This document shows, piece by piece, positions 1 to 11,485 of a stretch of 64,000 bases of DNA. The stretch lies in contig JAGHQL010000056.1 of NCBI GenBank assembly GCA_020080175.1, positions 1 through 64,000 on the forward strand, in the 5' to 3' direction. The position numbers were made by a program, and so were the translations under genes. The DNA is from Glutinoglossum americanum (taxonomy: Eukaryota > Ascomycota > Geoglossomycetes > Geoglossales > Geoglossaceae). How positions within the stretch are numbered: the first letter of the stretch is position 1; every line of letters starts with the position of its first letter. The notes below the pieces were generated by a model that saw only the letters and a program-made list of their open reading frames with translations, did no database searches and was not told where the DNA came from.

Positions 1-1063
1 CCCCCGCTCCCCCGCCCACCCCCCCCCCTCCCCTCCCTCAGCCACCACCAACACAACCCCCTAGCCCCTCCCCAAACCCTGGAAACCCACCCGCAAACCC
101 CCCAGAAGCCTCCCCCCAACCACTACCACCAACTCTCGACCCCCTCCCTGGGGCCCTAGAAACCCCCCACTAACTATCCCTCACCTAGCCTGACCCAGCT
201 AGCTGGCCCCGCGGCCCCTAGCCGGGACCCGGCGCGGTGGGGGAGGGAGGGGGGTGGTGGTGGCGGTGGTGGGTAGGGCTGGTTAGCGCGGGGGGGAGGG
301 AGGTCATTTCGCGCACGTCGCCGGGGGGGGGGTTGTGCGTGCGAGAGGGTCGGATCGGGGAGGGAAGGGGGGAGTGAGGAGGGGAGTGGGGAGCGAGGTG
401 AGGTAGGGAGGTGTTTTTTTTTTTTTCGCGTCACGGCAATGGGGAGACGTCCGCCTCGGTTTGCTTGGGGAAGAGGAGAGGGGACAGAGAGAGAGAGAGA
501 GAGAGAGAGGTGGTACGCGATGTTTTTTTCTTCTTTAAAATCGTGTAGATTGAGATTAATAAAAGGGAGAGAGAGCTAGTTTAGGGAATAGAAGAAAAAT
601 ATTTTTAAGAGAGGAAAAAAAAAAAAAAGAAAAAGAGGATATTATTTTGTGCGTGCGTGCGTGCCAAGGAGCGCGGAGGCAAGTAAGCAAGTAAGCAGTG
701 AACGATGGGGGTCTTCACCGCTGTTTGGTCGAGCCAAGCGAATACGAATGAGAAAGCCGAGATATGCAATCGATAAGAGAAACGCCGTCCGTCCTCGTAG
801 TCCCATTCCACCCATATAGGAAAAATCCCTAGACCCGCCGTAGAGTTGCCCGACACCGAACGAGCATGTGAAACTTTAGCAAAAGATGGGGAAATCCATG
901 CCGAGGAGAGAGAGAAAAAGTCTTGGTTGACTTTCAGCAAAGGTTTTTTTTTTTTTCTCATGCAAGTTGTGGGGAAAGCAAGGATAGGGGAAAGGAAAAG
1001 AAAGAAAGAAAAGAAGAAGAAAAAGAGAAAGAGGGGGAAAACAAGAAATGGCCGCGTTTTTGG
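1..1063. other. Low-complexity gene-free left flank
   Basis: No credible gene. The first ~180 bases are almost only C with some A/T, and from ~230 to ~420 the same strand becomes G-rich with many runs of 3-9 G. A (GA)n run lies near 487-508, homopolymer A/T tracts near 414-426, 613-628 and 945-957, and a short GCGT repeat near 650-664. The part nearest 1063 should be the 3' untranslated region of the glycosyltransferase gene. Reading frames here are shadows of simple sequence. Confidence 0.6.
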
Positions 1064-4000
1064 TCACCACGTGAAGAGCATAAGGGCGGGATTGAGCGCG
1101 ATCGGGAGGAAGAAATGGCTGAAGACGATTGTGACGAGCGGCCAGATGGCGACGAAGGTGTCGATTCGCCATAGGGGTGGCAGCGCGAAAGCGCCGGCGA
1201 TCATGCCGGCCGTGCAGAGGATGCAGAAGAGGAACGTGTACTTGAATTTGCCCATGACCTTTGGTATTTCCTCGAAGAAAGTTGTGTCCTCTACCTCCTT
1301 CGCCGTCGCTCCCCAGGTCATGTCGATCCCAAACATGTGACAGAGCAGCGCTTGGCTTACGTGTATCGAGACACCCCCTAGGAAGATGGTCATGAGGAAT
1401 ATCCATCTGAAGTTTTCGCCCACTATTGGTCGCCCTTTTTGTCAGTCGAGTGCACGGCCGCGGGGAGGGCAAGTAGGTCACGGGTTGAATTGAATGCTCA
1501 CAGGCAGCGAAGAGGCTCTTTTCCTCTAAACGGTACCTCAAGACAGCCAGCGAGATGTTGCCCAATGTATTAAACACAATTACGATAGAAAAGTACACCT
1601 GGAACGAGTCGAGGTAGTACTTGTCGAGATGTCCCACAAACCAACCCATGAGAAAATAATTGGCCAATGTCAAAATCCATGCTGACCCGATTGCATAGTA
1701 CGTGCCGATATAGGCGATGATGGTGATTTTGGAAGGCAGCGGCATGTTAGAGCCGATAAACTTGAGGAAGAGCGGCGTGAGAGGCCCACGAGTCAACCAG
1801 TAACGAATGGGATGGAAGATAAGTTCGTTGCAACCGTACGCGTACTTTTCCCAGCGCGCCAGCTCGTCGTAGACGGTGAGGGAGACCCCTTCTTTGTAAC
1901 CGTCTCCAGCGTACGCCGCCAGGCGGATTATGTGGCCGTTGGTTTGCAAACGGAGAGCCATGTCAAAATCTTCAGAAACGGTGGATTCGGACCAGTACTT
2001 TTCATAGCCATCCTCGTCCTCGTAACCAATCTGCTGTATAGCAGACCAGCGGAGTATGGCATTGTGCCCGACGAACGGGGCAATGTCTCCATTAGCGACG
2101 GCAAACTTAATAGCGGTATAGATCAAATTAGTGAAAAACCTGCGCGATGGTCAGTGGTTGCGGTAAAAAAAAAAAAACTAAGCCCGACAATTCTCACGTA
2201 ATTCCGTTCTCGAAGAAACTCGTCGTGACATTCATAACGCCGGACGCGAATTGAATGATGGCCACTTCCGGCGAATTCTCCATCTCGCTAACCGCATCCA
2301 GGAAAGAATCCTCAGGGATCCTTGTATCCGAGTCGACTAGGAAAAAAAAAGGGATTCTATCAGCTAGAGGGACCTTTGAAGAAAATAACCTGGAAGCACC
2401 TACTCAGAAGGATATAATCCCCCATTCGCGTGTTCCCAGCAGCCCACGTCCTACCGTCGTCCTCGTCCAACACCTCCCTGAGGCACTGCATGTAGGCTTC
2501 ATCTTCATCCTCTTGTGTCCAGGTCCCGACTCGATGCACCCTTTCCAGCTTTTCTTCAATTCTGTTGCTGACCATGAGAGCGTAATTCATATTTGAAGCC
2601 TGGCGAATATTTCAACTTCTCAAGCTCAGAATCGGTCAAAACGAGGGTCGTGTTACCTTTTTGAATTTGCCCCTCCTCAAAAACAGTTGCTCGCCCTCTT
2701 TTGGTTTTGAGTTGTGCCTTGGTCGGGCTACCCAGCCGATATTGTGATCGTGGTAGAACCCCTTCCGCGCTTCCGCGTCCTCTTCAGAGAGTAACTGCAT
2801 ACCGTCGTCGTTGATAAAGATGTTCGCAGTTCCTCCTTGCAGGCCATATGTGGACATGGCAGCTTTAACGGATTTAATGGTGGGTTCGATGACGGCATGG
2901 AGGCCTTCTTTATAGACGGGCATTTGTATGGTTACATGCGGAAGTGCTCCTTGATCTCGACGGAGACGACGTGGTGGTTTGGCTGAGTAATACTTGGAGT
3001 TTTGGCTCAACTGGCTAATCGGTCCACAGAGCTGAGCCAGGCAGCCAGCAACGCTCTGCATGAAGAACTTGGAGATGGTCAGTTCAGGGGCGGTCTAGCC
3101 CTTACGCCGGTGAACACATACCAAACTTAAAAATATCTGAGCAGGAACAACTGTCACCAGTGCCAACCGGACGAAGGCCCCGTCTACTTTAGTTTGAAGT
3201 GCGAGCCGTTTCCAACCATTTCCCAATGCGGCAATGAGTATGGCTAGCGTCACCCCGGTGAGGATCGACTGGATCAGCACCGTAGGCCGAGACTCCACAA
3301 CTAACGCCTCTTCCAGATCTGGGATCGATACGCCGGACCCAGCATCAATTTCTCCCACTTCAGTGATGCTAGTCGATGGGCTATTCTTGCTATAAGTTTT
3401 CTCATCCCATGGCGAATTATCCTTCCATATCATCTCCATCAATTGCTTTTCAATTCGCGCAGTTCGTACCAGCACGTGCCGGGGCTCGTCGTCCCACACC
3501 ACCAGCATAGCTACATCCGCTATAAACGCAGCGAAGTGATTTTTTTGGGCGCGCTGGAGGTCCTGCATGGTTGGAAGAATTTGTAGTCGTAGTCCATCTA
3601 ACAAGGGGACAAACGGAACGTTTCTATTTCGAAGAAACAGCTTAATGACTCGGGTCTGAACCGTTATTGCCACCTACACCATAGGCCATATAAGCAGAAA
3701 CTCCATAAGGGAAGGCAGACCGAAGCTCACTTGGACATTCATAGATTCTATAGCATCAAAAAATCCGCCATCGTGATACCGCAGTTCAGGCGGGCAGCAC
3801 GAGTAGACCCCTCTTTTTTTCTTGAGGACGACTCCCTCGCCACTTGCGCGGTTGGCCCAGAGGTTCGCCATCTGCTCTTGGTGTAGCCAATTGACCATGA
3901 CATCGGCCTTGATTTCGGCAATTTCATCTTCGGCGCCGTTCCGGAAGTCTCCCTCGGGATATATGGAAGATGGCCGTGAGGTGTGTGCTGAGGAAACCCA

Positions 4001-4695
4001 CGGCGGAGAAGGAAGGGGGCTTGGTATCTCTAAACTCTTCTCTTTCAAAGGTTGGAAGTACGATTTAAAAACCTGCATTTTGAGAGATGAGGTAAAAACG
4101 AATGGCACGAATTAACGTCTATGAGAAGGCAGCCAACAAACTTCGCCAGGCCCAAGTCCAAAAGAGTGAGGGCTTGGGCGAAACTGGCGCGCTTAGGAAA
4201 GATATGTAAAGGAGAGTTGAAGAGGCAAGTCACGAAAACTCCGTACTACGTTCGAACGATAGCAAACCAAACGTCCCACTCATGGTAGGAGACACACAAG
4301 AGACTACGGAGAAAAGTTGGGTAATCGGGCATAGATAGACCAAATCCAAATGGAACGACCGATAAGTGGGGGTACCGGAAAAAATATTAGTGAGACTTGC
4401 CCTGGTACAGGTTATCCTTTAGGGTGATCAAAATTGTCTATGCTTCACCTGTGCGTCGCTTTCCTGAAGTTTATCCCACGCACGCAGACCCCAGATCGAC
4501 CCTGAGCAGCATTAGGAGCTTGAGCATCGCAGGGTAAAATACGCTACCGACAAGGTACCAGTGATACATGTTTGGCCAGAAAACGACTGCAGTACCCGAC
4601 GATACAAACGAAGAGGCACCAATGAACTTTCGCAAGAGCCATCCAAGCACCGACGACGGGGGAAAACAGCCCGCAAACCCTGTTGTCCTTGACAT
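1064..4695 (-). CDS. Family 2 glycosyltransferase (fungal GT2, ZtGT2-like), multi-exon
   Basis: A membrane glycosyltransferase of the fungal GT2 family. Members are needed for hyphal growth on solid surfaces in plant pathogens (Zymoseptoria GT2); the polysaccharide made is not known. Visible in order: a first membrane segment (YLVGSVFYPAMLKLLMLL); a family-specific region with RYHDGGFFDAIESM and HFAAFIADVAMLVVWDDEP; a second hydrophobic segment; the catalytic core with IQMPVYKEGL, INDDGMQLL, a DSDTRIPEDSF stretch, GHNAILRW and SEDFDMALRLQ; then RWEKYAYGCNELIFHP and several C-terminal membrane helices ending LFTW. Introns are clear at MNVQ|VAIT, at ENGIT|FFTN and at LFAAL|GENF. The 5' end is the weak part: the first exon (4471-4695) joins the rest only through a long intron of about 400 nt, so the start may be wrong. 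Confidence 0.82.
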
Positions 4696-6263
4696 TCTAA
4701 GACATAAAAAAAGACGCTGGAGGCGATACTGCAGCGGCGCCCGCGGGTAGTTGCAGTCTACCGGATATACAAAAGTAGGAGCACGGGAGGACAGGTACTC
4801 TGGCAGGGGAAGAGGTTACCACATTTCCCTCTGGAGGCTCTTTTAACCATCTGCAGACGGTCAACCAATTGACACGCATCCAATCAGAACCAGTCATAAG
4901 GAGCCACCAACGGTTGCACGCGTCTTAGTCATACGTCACACCGAAAGGCAGAAGAAGCCACCTGAAAAACAAATGTTCAGGTGTTACTTTGGAATCAACT
5001 ATTACGGACGATTCTTGGGACAGCTCCCCTTGCAAGTCATGTAGCACAACGATATTATACGGTTACTGCACCGAGTGCAACATGATATCGAATCTCGCCC
5101 GGATTCAAAGGAAATTACGTGCGAAGTTTGGGCATGTACGGAGCACTCTTGACTGAATTTTTTGTGAACCAAAGGTGCAACTGGTCTCAGACAGTCAGCC
5201 ATCACGCCCCACTCGCCATCTTCGAAGACTTCCCGGCGATTCCGGTTCTCACACGGCGTCTGGGTTTTCGATGCGCGGGTGCTTCGTAGATCTGAATGCA
5301 CTGAATCTCTGTACTTTGCCCGCAATGTGCTGGTTTGCGTGCGGATACGAGGTATGACGCATGCTGATCATGGGTTTTGCGAGGCGAATTGCAAATTGAT
5401 CGACGTTGCTCCCTTTAATCAAACAGGAAATATCATCCTCACTTACCTTTGGCCTTGGCCGTCTGTCCTTTGGATGAGCCACTAATGGAAATCCCAGGGC
5501 TGACGGACACACCTACCATCAACGGGTCTACGGATCATGGGTTTCCCCCCAGTAGATGTGAATCACCAGCAACGGCTTCCAGCCAACTCGCCAACAGGGA
5601 CAATCTCAACGGAAAGAGGCTGGGCAGAAATTCCGATCATGAAGACGTTTCAGATATTGAGGAATACACAGAACATGCATACTACCTATCATATTTACCG
5701 CTGAGGGAAATCCGAAAAACCGCTCAATCCATATAACTTCGGACCTTACATTGGAGACGTACAAGCCATGTTATTTTACGTACGCCTACCGCCTTAGTCG
5801 GAAGAGAGGACCGAAGGGTGCCAGCGTGGTTGACCGCTCTGGACTCGACTCACACGCGGAGACATCTCCGTACTTTGTACTTGGGGGGTAGACGAAAGTC
5901 TCTGCCTAGCAACCATACATTCGCTTGCGCGTTGCTGGGCAGAGACTTACCCTCGCCCCCCAAGTACATAAAGCCTCGTCTCGCGTTTCACCACCCGTCT
6001 CGTACTCTACGAAAAGGTGGCAACGAGAACGCTCCTCTCGTTTGTCCTATTCATAGCTCTGCTTTCTGGAGAACACGGAAGTTAGAGTTTGGAGAAGGCC
6101 TCGCGCACGAGGGGATCATAGATGGAAGAGGAACGTAAGCGCGGAACGCGGGACGGCGAACGGGGGTGATGAGATACTGAGGGGATATACGATCCTAAAT
6201 CGGAGAGTACTGGGTGAGACGGGGAAGAAATTTCATCAGCAACAGAAGGCGCTTCGGAGGCCG
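4696..6263. other. Intergenic region with one inverted repeat
   Basis: Upstream region of the glycosyltransferase and of the next frame. No protein family is recognisable in either strand; frames are under about 110 codons and lack domain signatures. The one structured element is the inverted repeat at 5873-5973, listed separately. Confidence 0.5.
5873..5973. repeat. Imperfect inverted repeat (hairpin)
   Basis: Arms 5873-5913 and 5931-5973 are reverse complements with a 17-nt loop. After GTAC the arms align over 33 positions without gaps with 26 identities, and most of the mismatches are transitions. One 2-nt length difference lies near the outer end. Both arms contain TTGGGGGG and AGTCTCTGCC. 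No flanking target duplication or transposase was seen, so it could be a small decayed MITE-like element or a structured RNA region. Confidence 0.7.
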
Positions 6264-6995
6264 ATGGCTGGAGATTGGAGGATGGCAGAAATAGCTTCCG
6301 CAGAGCCAAGCAAGACTGAATTGCGGGGAAAGAAGGCATGGTATATAGTGCATGCCGTGGGGTCTGCAACCCACGCATTGCCCAACGGTACCAGCAGACT
6401 CAAATACAGCACATCTCCGCCAACATTCCCCGCAAAAGAAAAGAATCTGGAACCGATAATTGACGAGGTCATGTACTTTATGTGGGATTCCCCCCTATCC
6501 AACACCCGCCGTTATCACTTCGCCTATCAGGGCTACGGTTTCTACTGGAAGGACGCAACAGCCCCTAAGGGCTAGAAGTGCTCGAGAATCGTACTCGCAT
6601 TCAACCACCTGAAGCTCGTGGTTGCCGTACCGGACATCGACAACACAGCGACGAAGACCGAGATCTGCCTGGCTAAATTAGCTTCCATGGCGGCCAAACG
6701 CAAGTCTGGCCGACTGGAAGTATACGACTCCGTCATTGAAGAGCCCCTGTCAGAGCACTTACTCAAGGCCCCGAGCGCCGCGGGGGAATCGCTCCCTCCA
6801 CCGCCGGCGGCGGTTGATAAAGCTGACAATGATGGGGACTCTTCTACCTACGATAGTGGGATCGAGAAGAAACGCGCCCGGTTTGGAGACGTCGCGACGG
6901 CGACGGCAATCTGTATGGTCGTCGGCGAACGGCAGAAGCGGGGGATACTCCTGGAGATCGTCCTCTTGGCCATCGAGGGTGCTCAGAACGGCTAA
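6264..6995 (+). pseudogene. Conserved hypothetical protein frame with one internal TAG
   Basis: A single frame of 244 codons reads through with protein-like composition except for one TAG at 6573-6575. The upstream part contains LRGKKAWYIVHAVG, PTFPAKEKN and SPLSNTRRYHFAYQGYGFYWK. The downstream part continues in the same frame with IVLAFNHLKLVVAVP, TEICLAKL and a hydrophobic end, VATAICMVVGERQKRG. The pattern of aromatic motifs followed by FNHLKLV resembles a group of uncharacterised Pezizomycotina proteins, perhaps with a tubby/LURP-like fold, but I do not recognise a named family with confidence. The TAG may be a CAG-to-TAG change (a CpA site, as in RIP), in which case this is a recent pseudogene. 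A short intron removing it is possible but would delete the YWK motif. Confidence 0.55.
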
Positions 6996-8300
6996 GATGG
7001 CTATGATGTAAAAAAAAAAGGCCCACGGAGCATTCTCTTCCCGTTCGATCCCCCCCACCGGTCCCGCATGCCAAGAACCGTCGTCTGGATCTTTCGTTTC
7101 AACTCCTGTTCCGGGCCGCGTGGTAGAACTTTGTTTATTTTAATTATTATTATTTCCCCACTGCTGCGGAACCACCATCTTGTATACGTTACATTACACG
7201 TAGGGTCCTTTTCTCGCCAAGATAAGACAAAAGAAATCCAACAGGACATTTTATATTCCCGTGAAGGAAAAAAAAAAATAACAACTGCGGAGAGGTGTTT
7301 CAAACAGTCCCGGCATTGTGGGGGACAAGGAGAGACCCCTCCCCAGCGTGCGAACCTTACCCTCGGGTCCACCGCTAATACGTATAACTATTTTTGAAAA
7401 AAAAAAACCTTTTTTAATTGTTTTTAATCTCGCTCGCTCCTGCCTTATGCACGGACAAGACGCGCGCGCATGGGGAAAAGATTACCCAACGGCTTTTTTT
7501 TTTCTTTTCTTCCTGGGTTTTCCGGAATATATGCCCAGCCAACTATATTTATTGCGATGAGGAAAATTGTATCGGTGGGATGGCGCTAGTCAGTCGAAGC
7601 CTTTATCCAATGTTCTCTTGGTTCATTGGGACCGTAGTGTGTTTGTATCCCCATCCTGGCCTTTTTTCCCTTCCCTCTTTTCCTCCGAATTTTTTCCAAG
7701 GACCCAAATGGAACCCCCTCGCCCTTGTGCCGTGCCCTTTTTCTTTTTTTTTTTCAAACCTCCGCTGTGGTATTCCTCCGGCCGTTGCCTCTCGTACTGG
7801 GGGATCAGTTTGCCGGCCCGGCGTCCATCACTGCTTGTGCCGCTGGAGCTCATCCCATGCATACCCAGCATGAATGACCCGCCTTATACTCAACTCCCCA
7901 ACGGATTGGAGGATTTTCATCACACATAACGGTGTTGACATAGCCCCACAATTGTCCCTGAAGCGAGAGGGCACGCCTTCTGTCGTCCGGGGTGCCCTTC
8001 CTACTCCTCCCAAATCCGGCGGTATGCGCATCTGTCAACTTGTATTATCCCTTGGTGGGGCAGTGGTGTCGTTTAATCCTCACGATAACGCCTCAGCTGA
8101 AGCCCTCGCCGAGTTCGGGTGCCAAGCGCAAACCCAACGCTTTGACCTTGGCAAAGATCCCTGCGCCCTTAGTTGGTTTTATCCTGTCAATTCTTTCCAG
8201 CGGCCCAGGGCGATCTTGAGGGGGAGGGTAAGCGGTTGTAGCGATTCAAATTATTGACTGCGGTTGACGCTGTGACAGAGGACTGGTGTTTTGAATGTCA
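6996..8300. other. Homopolymer-rich intergenic DNA
   Basis: Runs of A or T of 8-11 bases recur (near 7009, 7269, 7398, 7497, 7747) between mixed sequence. Frames seen here are built on these runs (poly-Phe, poly-Lys) and show no family signature. Nothing else is supportable. Confidence 0.5.
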
Positions 8301-9090
8301 AACATATGCATTGATGCCCTAATGCCGGTTGGGCCAACATCGGGGAAGGATTATCCCGGCAAGGGCAGCCTCAATATTTCCTTTTTTTAAATAAACCCCT
8401 TCGGAAAATCACCAGTGGGCACTGCTGAATGGCTAGCGACGACATGCAACGAAAATGCAGTTCGCCCTACTGATTATAGCGGTGTGATATTAAATGGATC
8501 ACCTGTCTTCAAGTGACTCCCACGGGTAAGGGCTTTCAGAGGAAGATATCGAGATGCATGAATCAACCCGCGACTTCCCCAGCGAACCCCAGGTAGTGCG
8601 CCTAACTGCATGGTCAAATTATCCCCAGAGTGCTTCGTTGTGACATCTGCTAGACTGAGGCGCGATGGTAGGTTAATGCACATTGGCGGCGGTCGATAGG
8701 TGGTGTGAAGTTGAGGCGTCTGGGACTAGTATGTATGAGTGTTGTTTCTGGTAGCTGGACCACTCCTGACTTTTGAATGGATGGGCCACCATCATTTTCG
8801 ATTTCCTCGGAAAGGTGGAGCGTCAGATGGTTATGGTAGGGTCTTCCCAAAAGAAAGAGAAAGAATCCTTCAGCTGGGTTGTGACATAAGATACTACACA
8901 CCTTTGCTAGGATGTGCACGTGATAGCCTTTCCCCCTTCTCACCTAAGCATTCATTATATAAAAGTTATTAAAAATAAAAAAAATTGGGTGCTGCAAGCC
9001 AGCTCCATCCACACGACCCTCATAGAACTGGTCGTCAGGGTGCTTCACCCTGGCATGGCATTCCGGGTTGCTTGCTGGAGCAATTGCACC

Positions 9091-9452
9091 TTAGCTATCA
9101 CCTAGAGCGGTGACCATAGCAGCATCGGGTCTCTCGTAGCCCAGTTCGGCAAGGGAACTTCCTAGCCATATGACTTTTTTCACTGCATGTGTGCTGGCTA
9201 TATGCTTGGCCTCACGGACGGGAGCTACAGTTGGCTCTTGTTTGGGGGGCCAGCTGGCTGCGTTAGAACCCAGCAAGAAGATGTAGCTAGGGATGAACCC
9301 CCCGGTGGCACACCACTGGATCGATCGGCGTCAATATAGCCTAATAGACTGCCTTTAAGATAGATGGTGCCTGCCCAATATGGTACGGCTCGGCGCCCGT
9401 TGTTCGGGTAGCTGGTGTACTCCCCAAGGACTACCGTTGTGTCATAATACAT
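9091..9452 (-). mobile_element. Fossil Ty1/copia retrotransposon fragment (RNase H part)
   Basis: The minus strand encodes recognisable remains of a copia-type RNase H: a GYIDADR segment near the start, a PPKQEPTV-like segment corresponding to the usual SSKKQPTVALS, and a REAKHIAST...KKVIWL segment corresponding to TEAEYxA...KExxWL. Only this part of pol is identifiable; no LTRs, integrase or capsid part were recognised nearby. It is broken in several places and looks old. Confidence 0.75.
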
Positions 9453-10352
9453 ATAACCATGGGCATGCCCTCAGATGACGACGGGGAGAGAGGGGGATGG
9501 AAAATACGATACTTGGAAAAAAAGGCATGTCAAAATCGGGAGTGCTGTTGTGGCAAACTTTTTGTGGTATATAGGTAAATGAAATAGGAGGTTATAGTTT
9601 CGAAAACTATCCCTTGAAAGAGAAAAGAGCACTAATGCCATATGAGTAGCGTAGGTATGCGGCCGATTCCTTGACCTCCTTAGGGATGGGATAGAGGTCC
9701 GTCACTCCTAAACAGACGAACTTGTTGCTAGCACATGCGGGTGGATGGCATAGCTGATTTGCTACCATCGACCCTTTCTGCATGGCAGAATACTTCCCGC
9801 GTTGGCGATTATGCGGGATGGCAGCGAGATGCCGTAGATGGTACTAATGCTGAGCAGACACAAAGTTTGGTAACGGGCCAGGATGGGGGTGGCAAAGTTG
9901 TCCTAGTTACGGGCTTTTTTATGAAATGGGCCTAGGGAGAATTTATTTTGGGACAGCGTTAGATCGTGTTCTAAGACATGAGAGTTAGCATGATTTGCTC
10001 TATAAGTGAGAGGGGAGAAGCCTGGATCGCAGTCAAGCCAGAGGCAGATCCCGATGTTCCTCGTGTTGCGTTGACATCTAGGAGCGGTACCACTTCTCGT
10101 AGGAAATGGTCCGTATGCATAGATCTCTCGCAGCTAGTGAAGGGGGTTTACCGTAATGACAGCTCAATGTAGATAGAATGATTCCTGCCTGCATCAAGGC
10201 ACGGGATGCATATGATAATAAGAGGCTGGAGCCAGTCAGCAGATAAATCTATCGACCTCGCAATGGCTGGGAGAGCCCACCACCGAAACCGCCATAGACG
10301 TCCAATAGCATGGTATTAACGAGTTAGCAGTTGCCCCATAGTCAGCTGGAAG

Positions 10353-10406
10353 GCAAATATCTTCGATCAAATTGCTACACATACCAATCGTACATGGAAA
10401 GAATGT
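10353..10406. repeat. 54-nt dispersed direct repeat, copy A
   Basis: Starts GCAAATATCTTCGATC and ends GGAAAGAATGT. The second copy is at 11068-11121 in the same orientation and differs at two positions only, both C/T or G/A transitions. Flanking sequence is not shared. Confidence 0.85.
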
Positions 10407-11067
10407 AGCCTGCTGGGCAGTTCCTAGGGTGTTCGACGCCTATCGAACATTAGCGGAGAGCAAAGACGCCACCGTTACATTTCTTAGAGAGGTAGGTTAT
10501 GCATAGACTGGTTGGTGTATGCCGATATGTAGGGTGTACAAGTACATATTGCGCCTTAAGTTATTTGGATGATTGCCTGGCAAAGTACCTGTTTGCGGAT
10601 GGATGACGTCAGCGCTTCGGCGACAACTTCAAGAAACATACGTGATGGCATCTTACACATTCAATTTTTTAATGGATAGTTGCTTGAACGCTTCTGGAAA
10701 TTTGTTTTATTTACTCAGATACCATAGGAACTCATGAGAGTATCATAAAAGTAACGTGAGAAATACTGCAGTGCTGCGGTTGTGCATTCAAGAAGGGCCC
10801 AAGAGCTACCCATAGTCACGCCACCGGAAAACAAAGAGATGGTTAAAAAAGAAATACTCTTGAAAGGTAATAGGGTAGGAATCGGAATTGGGGGCTCCAG
10901 AAAATTGATTTTAATAAATATTCTTTCGAGTTTTCCGTTTTCGCGATGTGCGAGTGGACAAGTGCGTAGCATAATCCACGGTAATAGCCCTCATTTCATC
11001 TGCCGTGTCACCTCGGACAACAACCAGGAAATTCTGAAAGGACACCGCGATCATATGTATATGATGC

Positions 11068-11121
11068 GCAAATATCCTCGATCAAATTGCTACACATACC
11101 AATCGTACGTGGAAAGAATGT
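11068..11121. repeat. 54-nt dispersed direct repeat, copy B
   Basis: Same orientation as the copy at 10353-10406. This copy has C and G at the two differing sites, so copy A may be the mutated one. It lies about 365 bp upstream of the kelch gene start and may be a leftover of a repeated element. Confidence 0.85.
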
Positions 11122-11485
11122 CTCAGCCCCAGTCAGTTAAGCCCATACACCACCCAATCACGGTTGTTTCATTGGCTGTGTCTCACTTCCGACTTCGAGC
11201 AAGTTTTTATCTTCACCCCCGGGAGGAACAAGTCAAACATCTCAGCCATTTACCGCTCAAGAGACCTCTAGCCTCCCCAGTGCAAATCTCAGATCAGTTC
11301 TAGCATCAGTGTGCTATCATTGGGATTCACCTGCTGTTTCCCGACACGGTTATGTGGCGAGGAACATAACAACAAAGTTAACTTTGGACGACCATCTGAC
11401 GTATAGAGGTTCGCCTGATATCTTGGACGGGTTTCTGTGAAAATTCCCAACCGCTTCATGCCCTTTTTCGACGTCTGTATGATCA

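Larger units (their letters stand above)
8301..11485. other. Gene-poor region with transposon debris
   Basis: No intact gene recognised. It holds a decayed copia RNase H piece (9091-9452) and two copies of a 54-nt sequence (10353-10406 and 11068-11121), listed separately. The remaining frames are short and unrecognisable. The right end should contain the promoter of the kelch gene that starts at 11486. Confidence 0.5.

Noticed and set aside
846-1340. Plus-strand frame of 164 codons opposite the glycosyltransferase
   Set aside because: Lys-rich shadow of the antisense GT2 exon and a poly-purine tract; no family signature.
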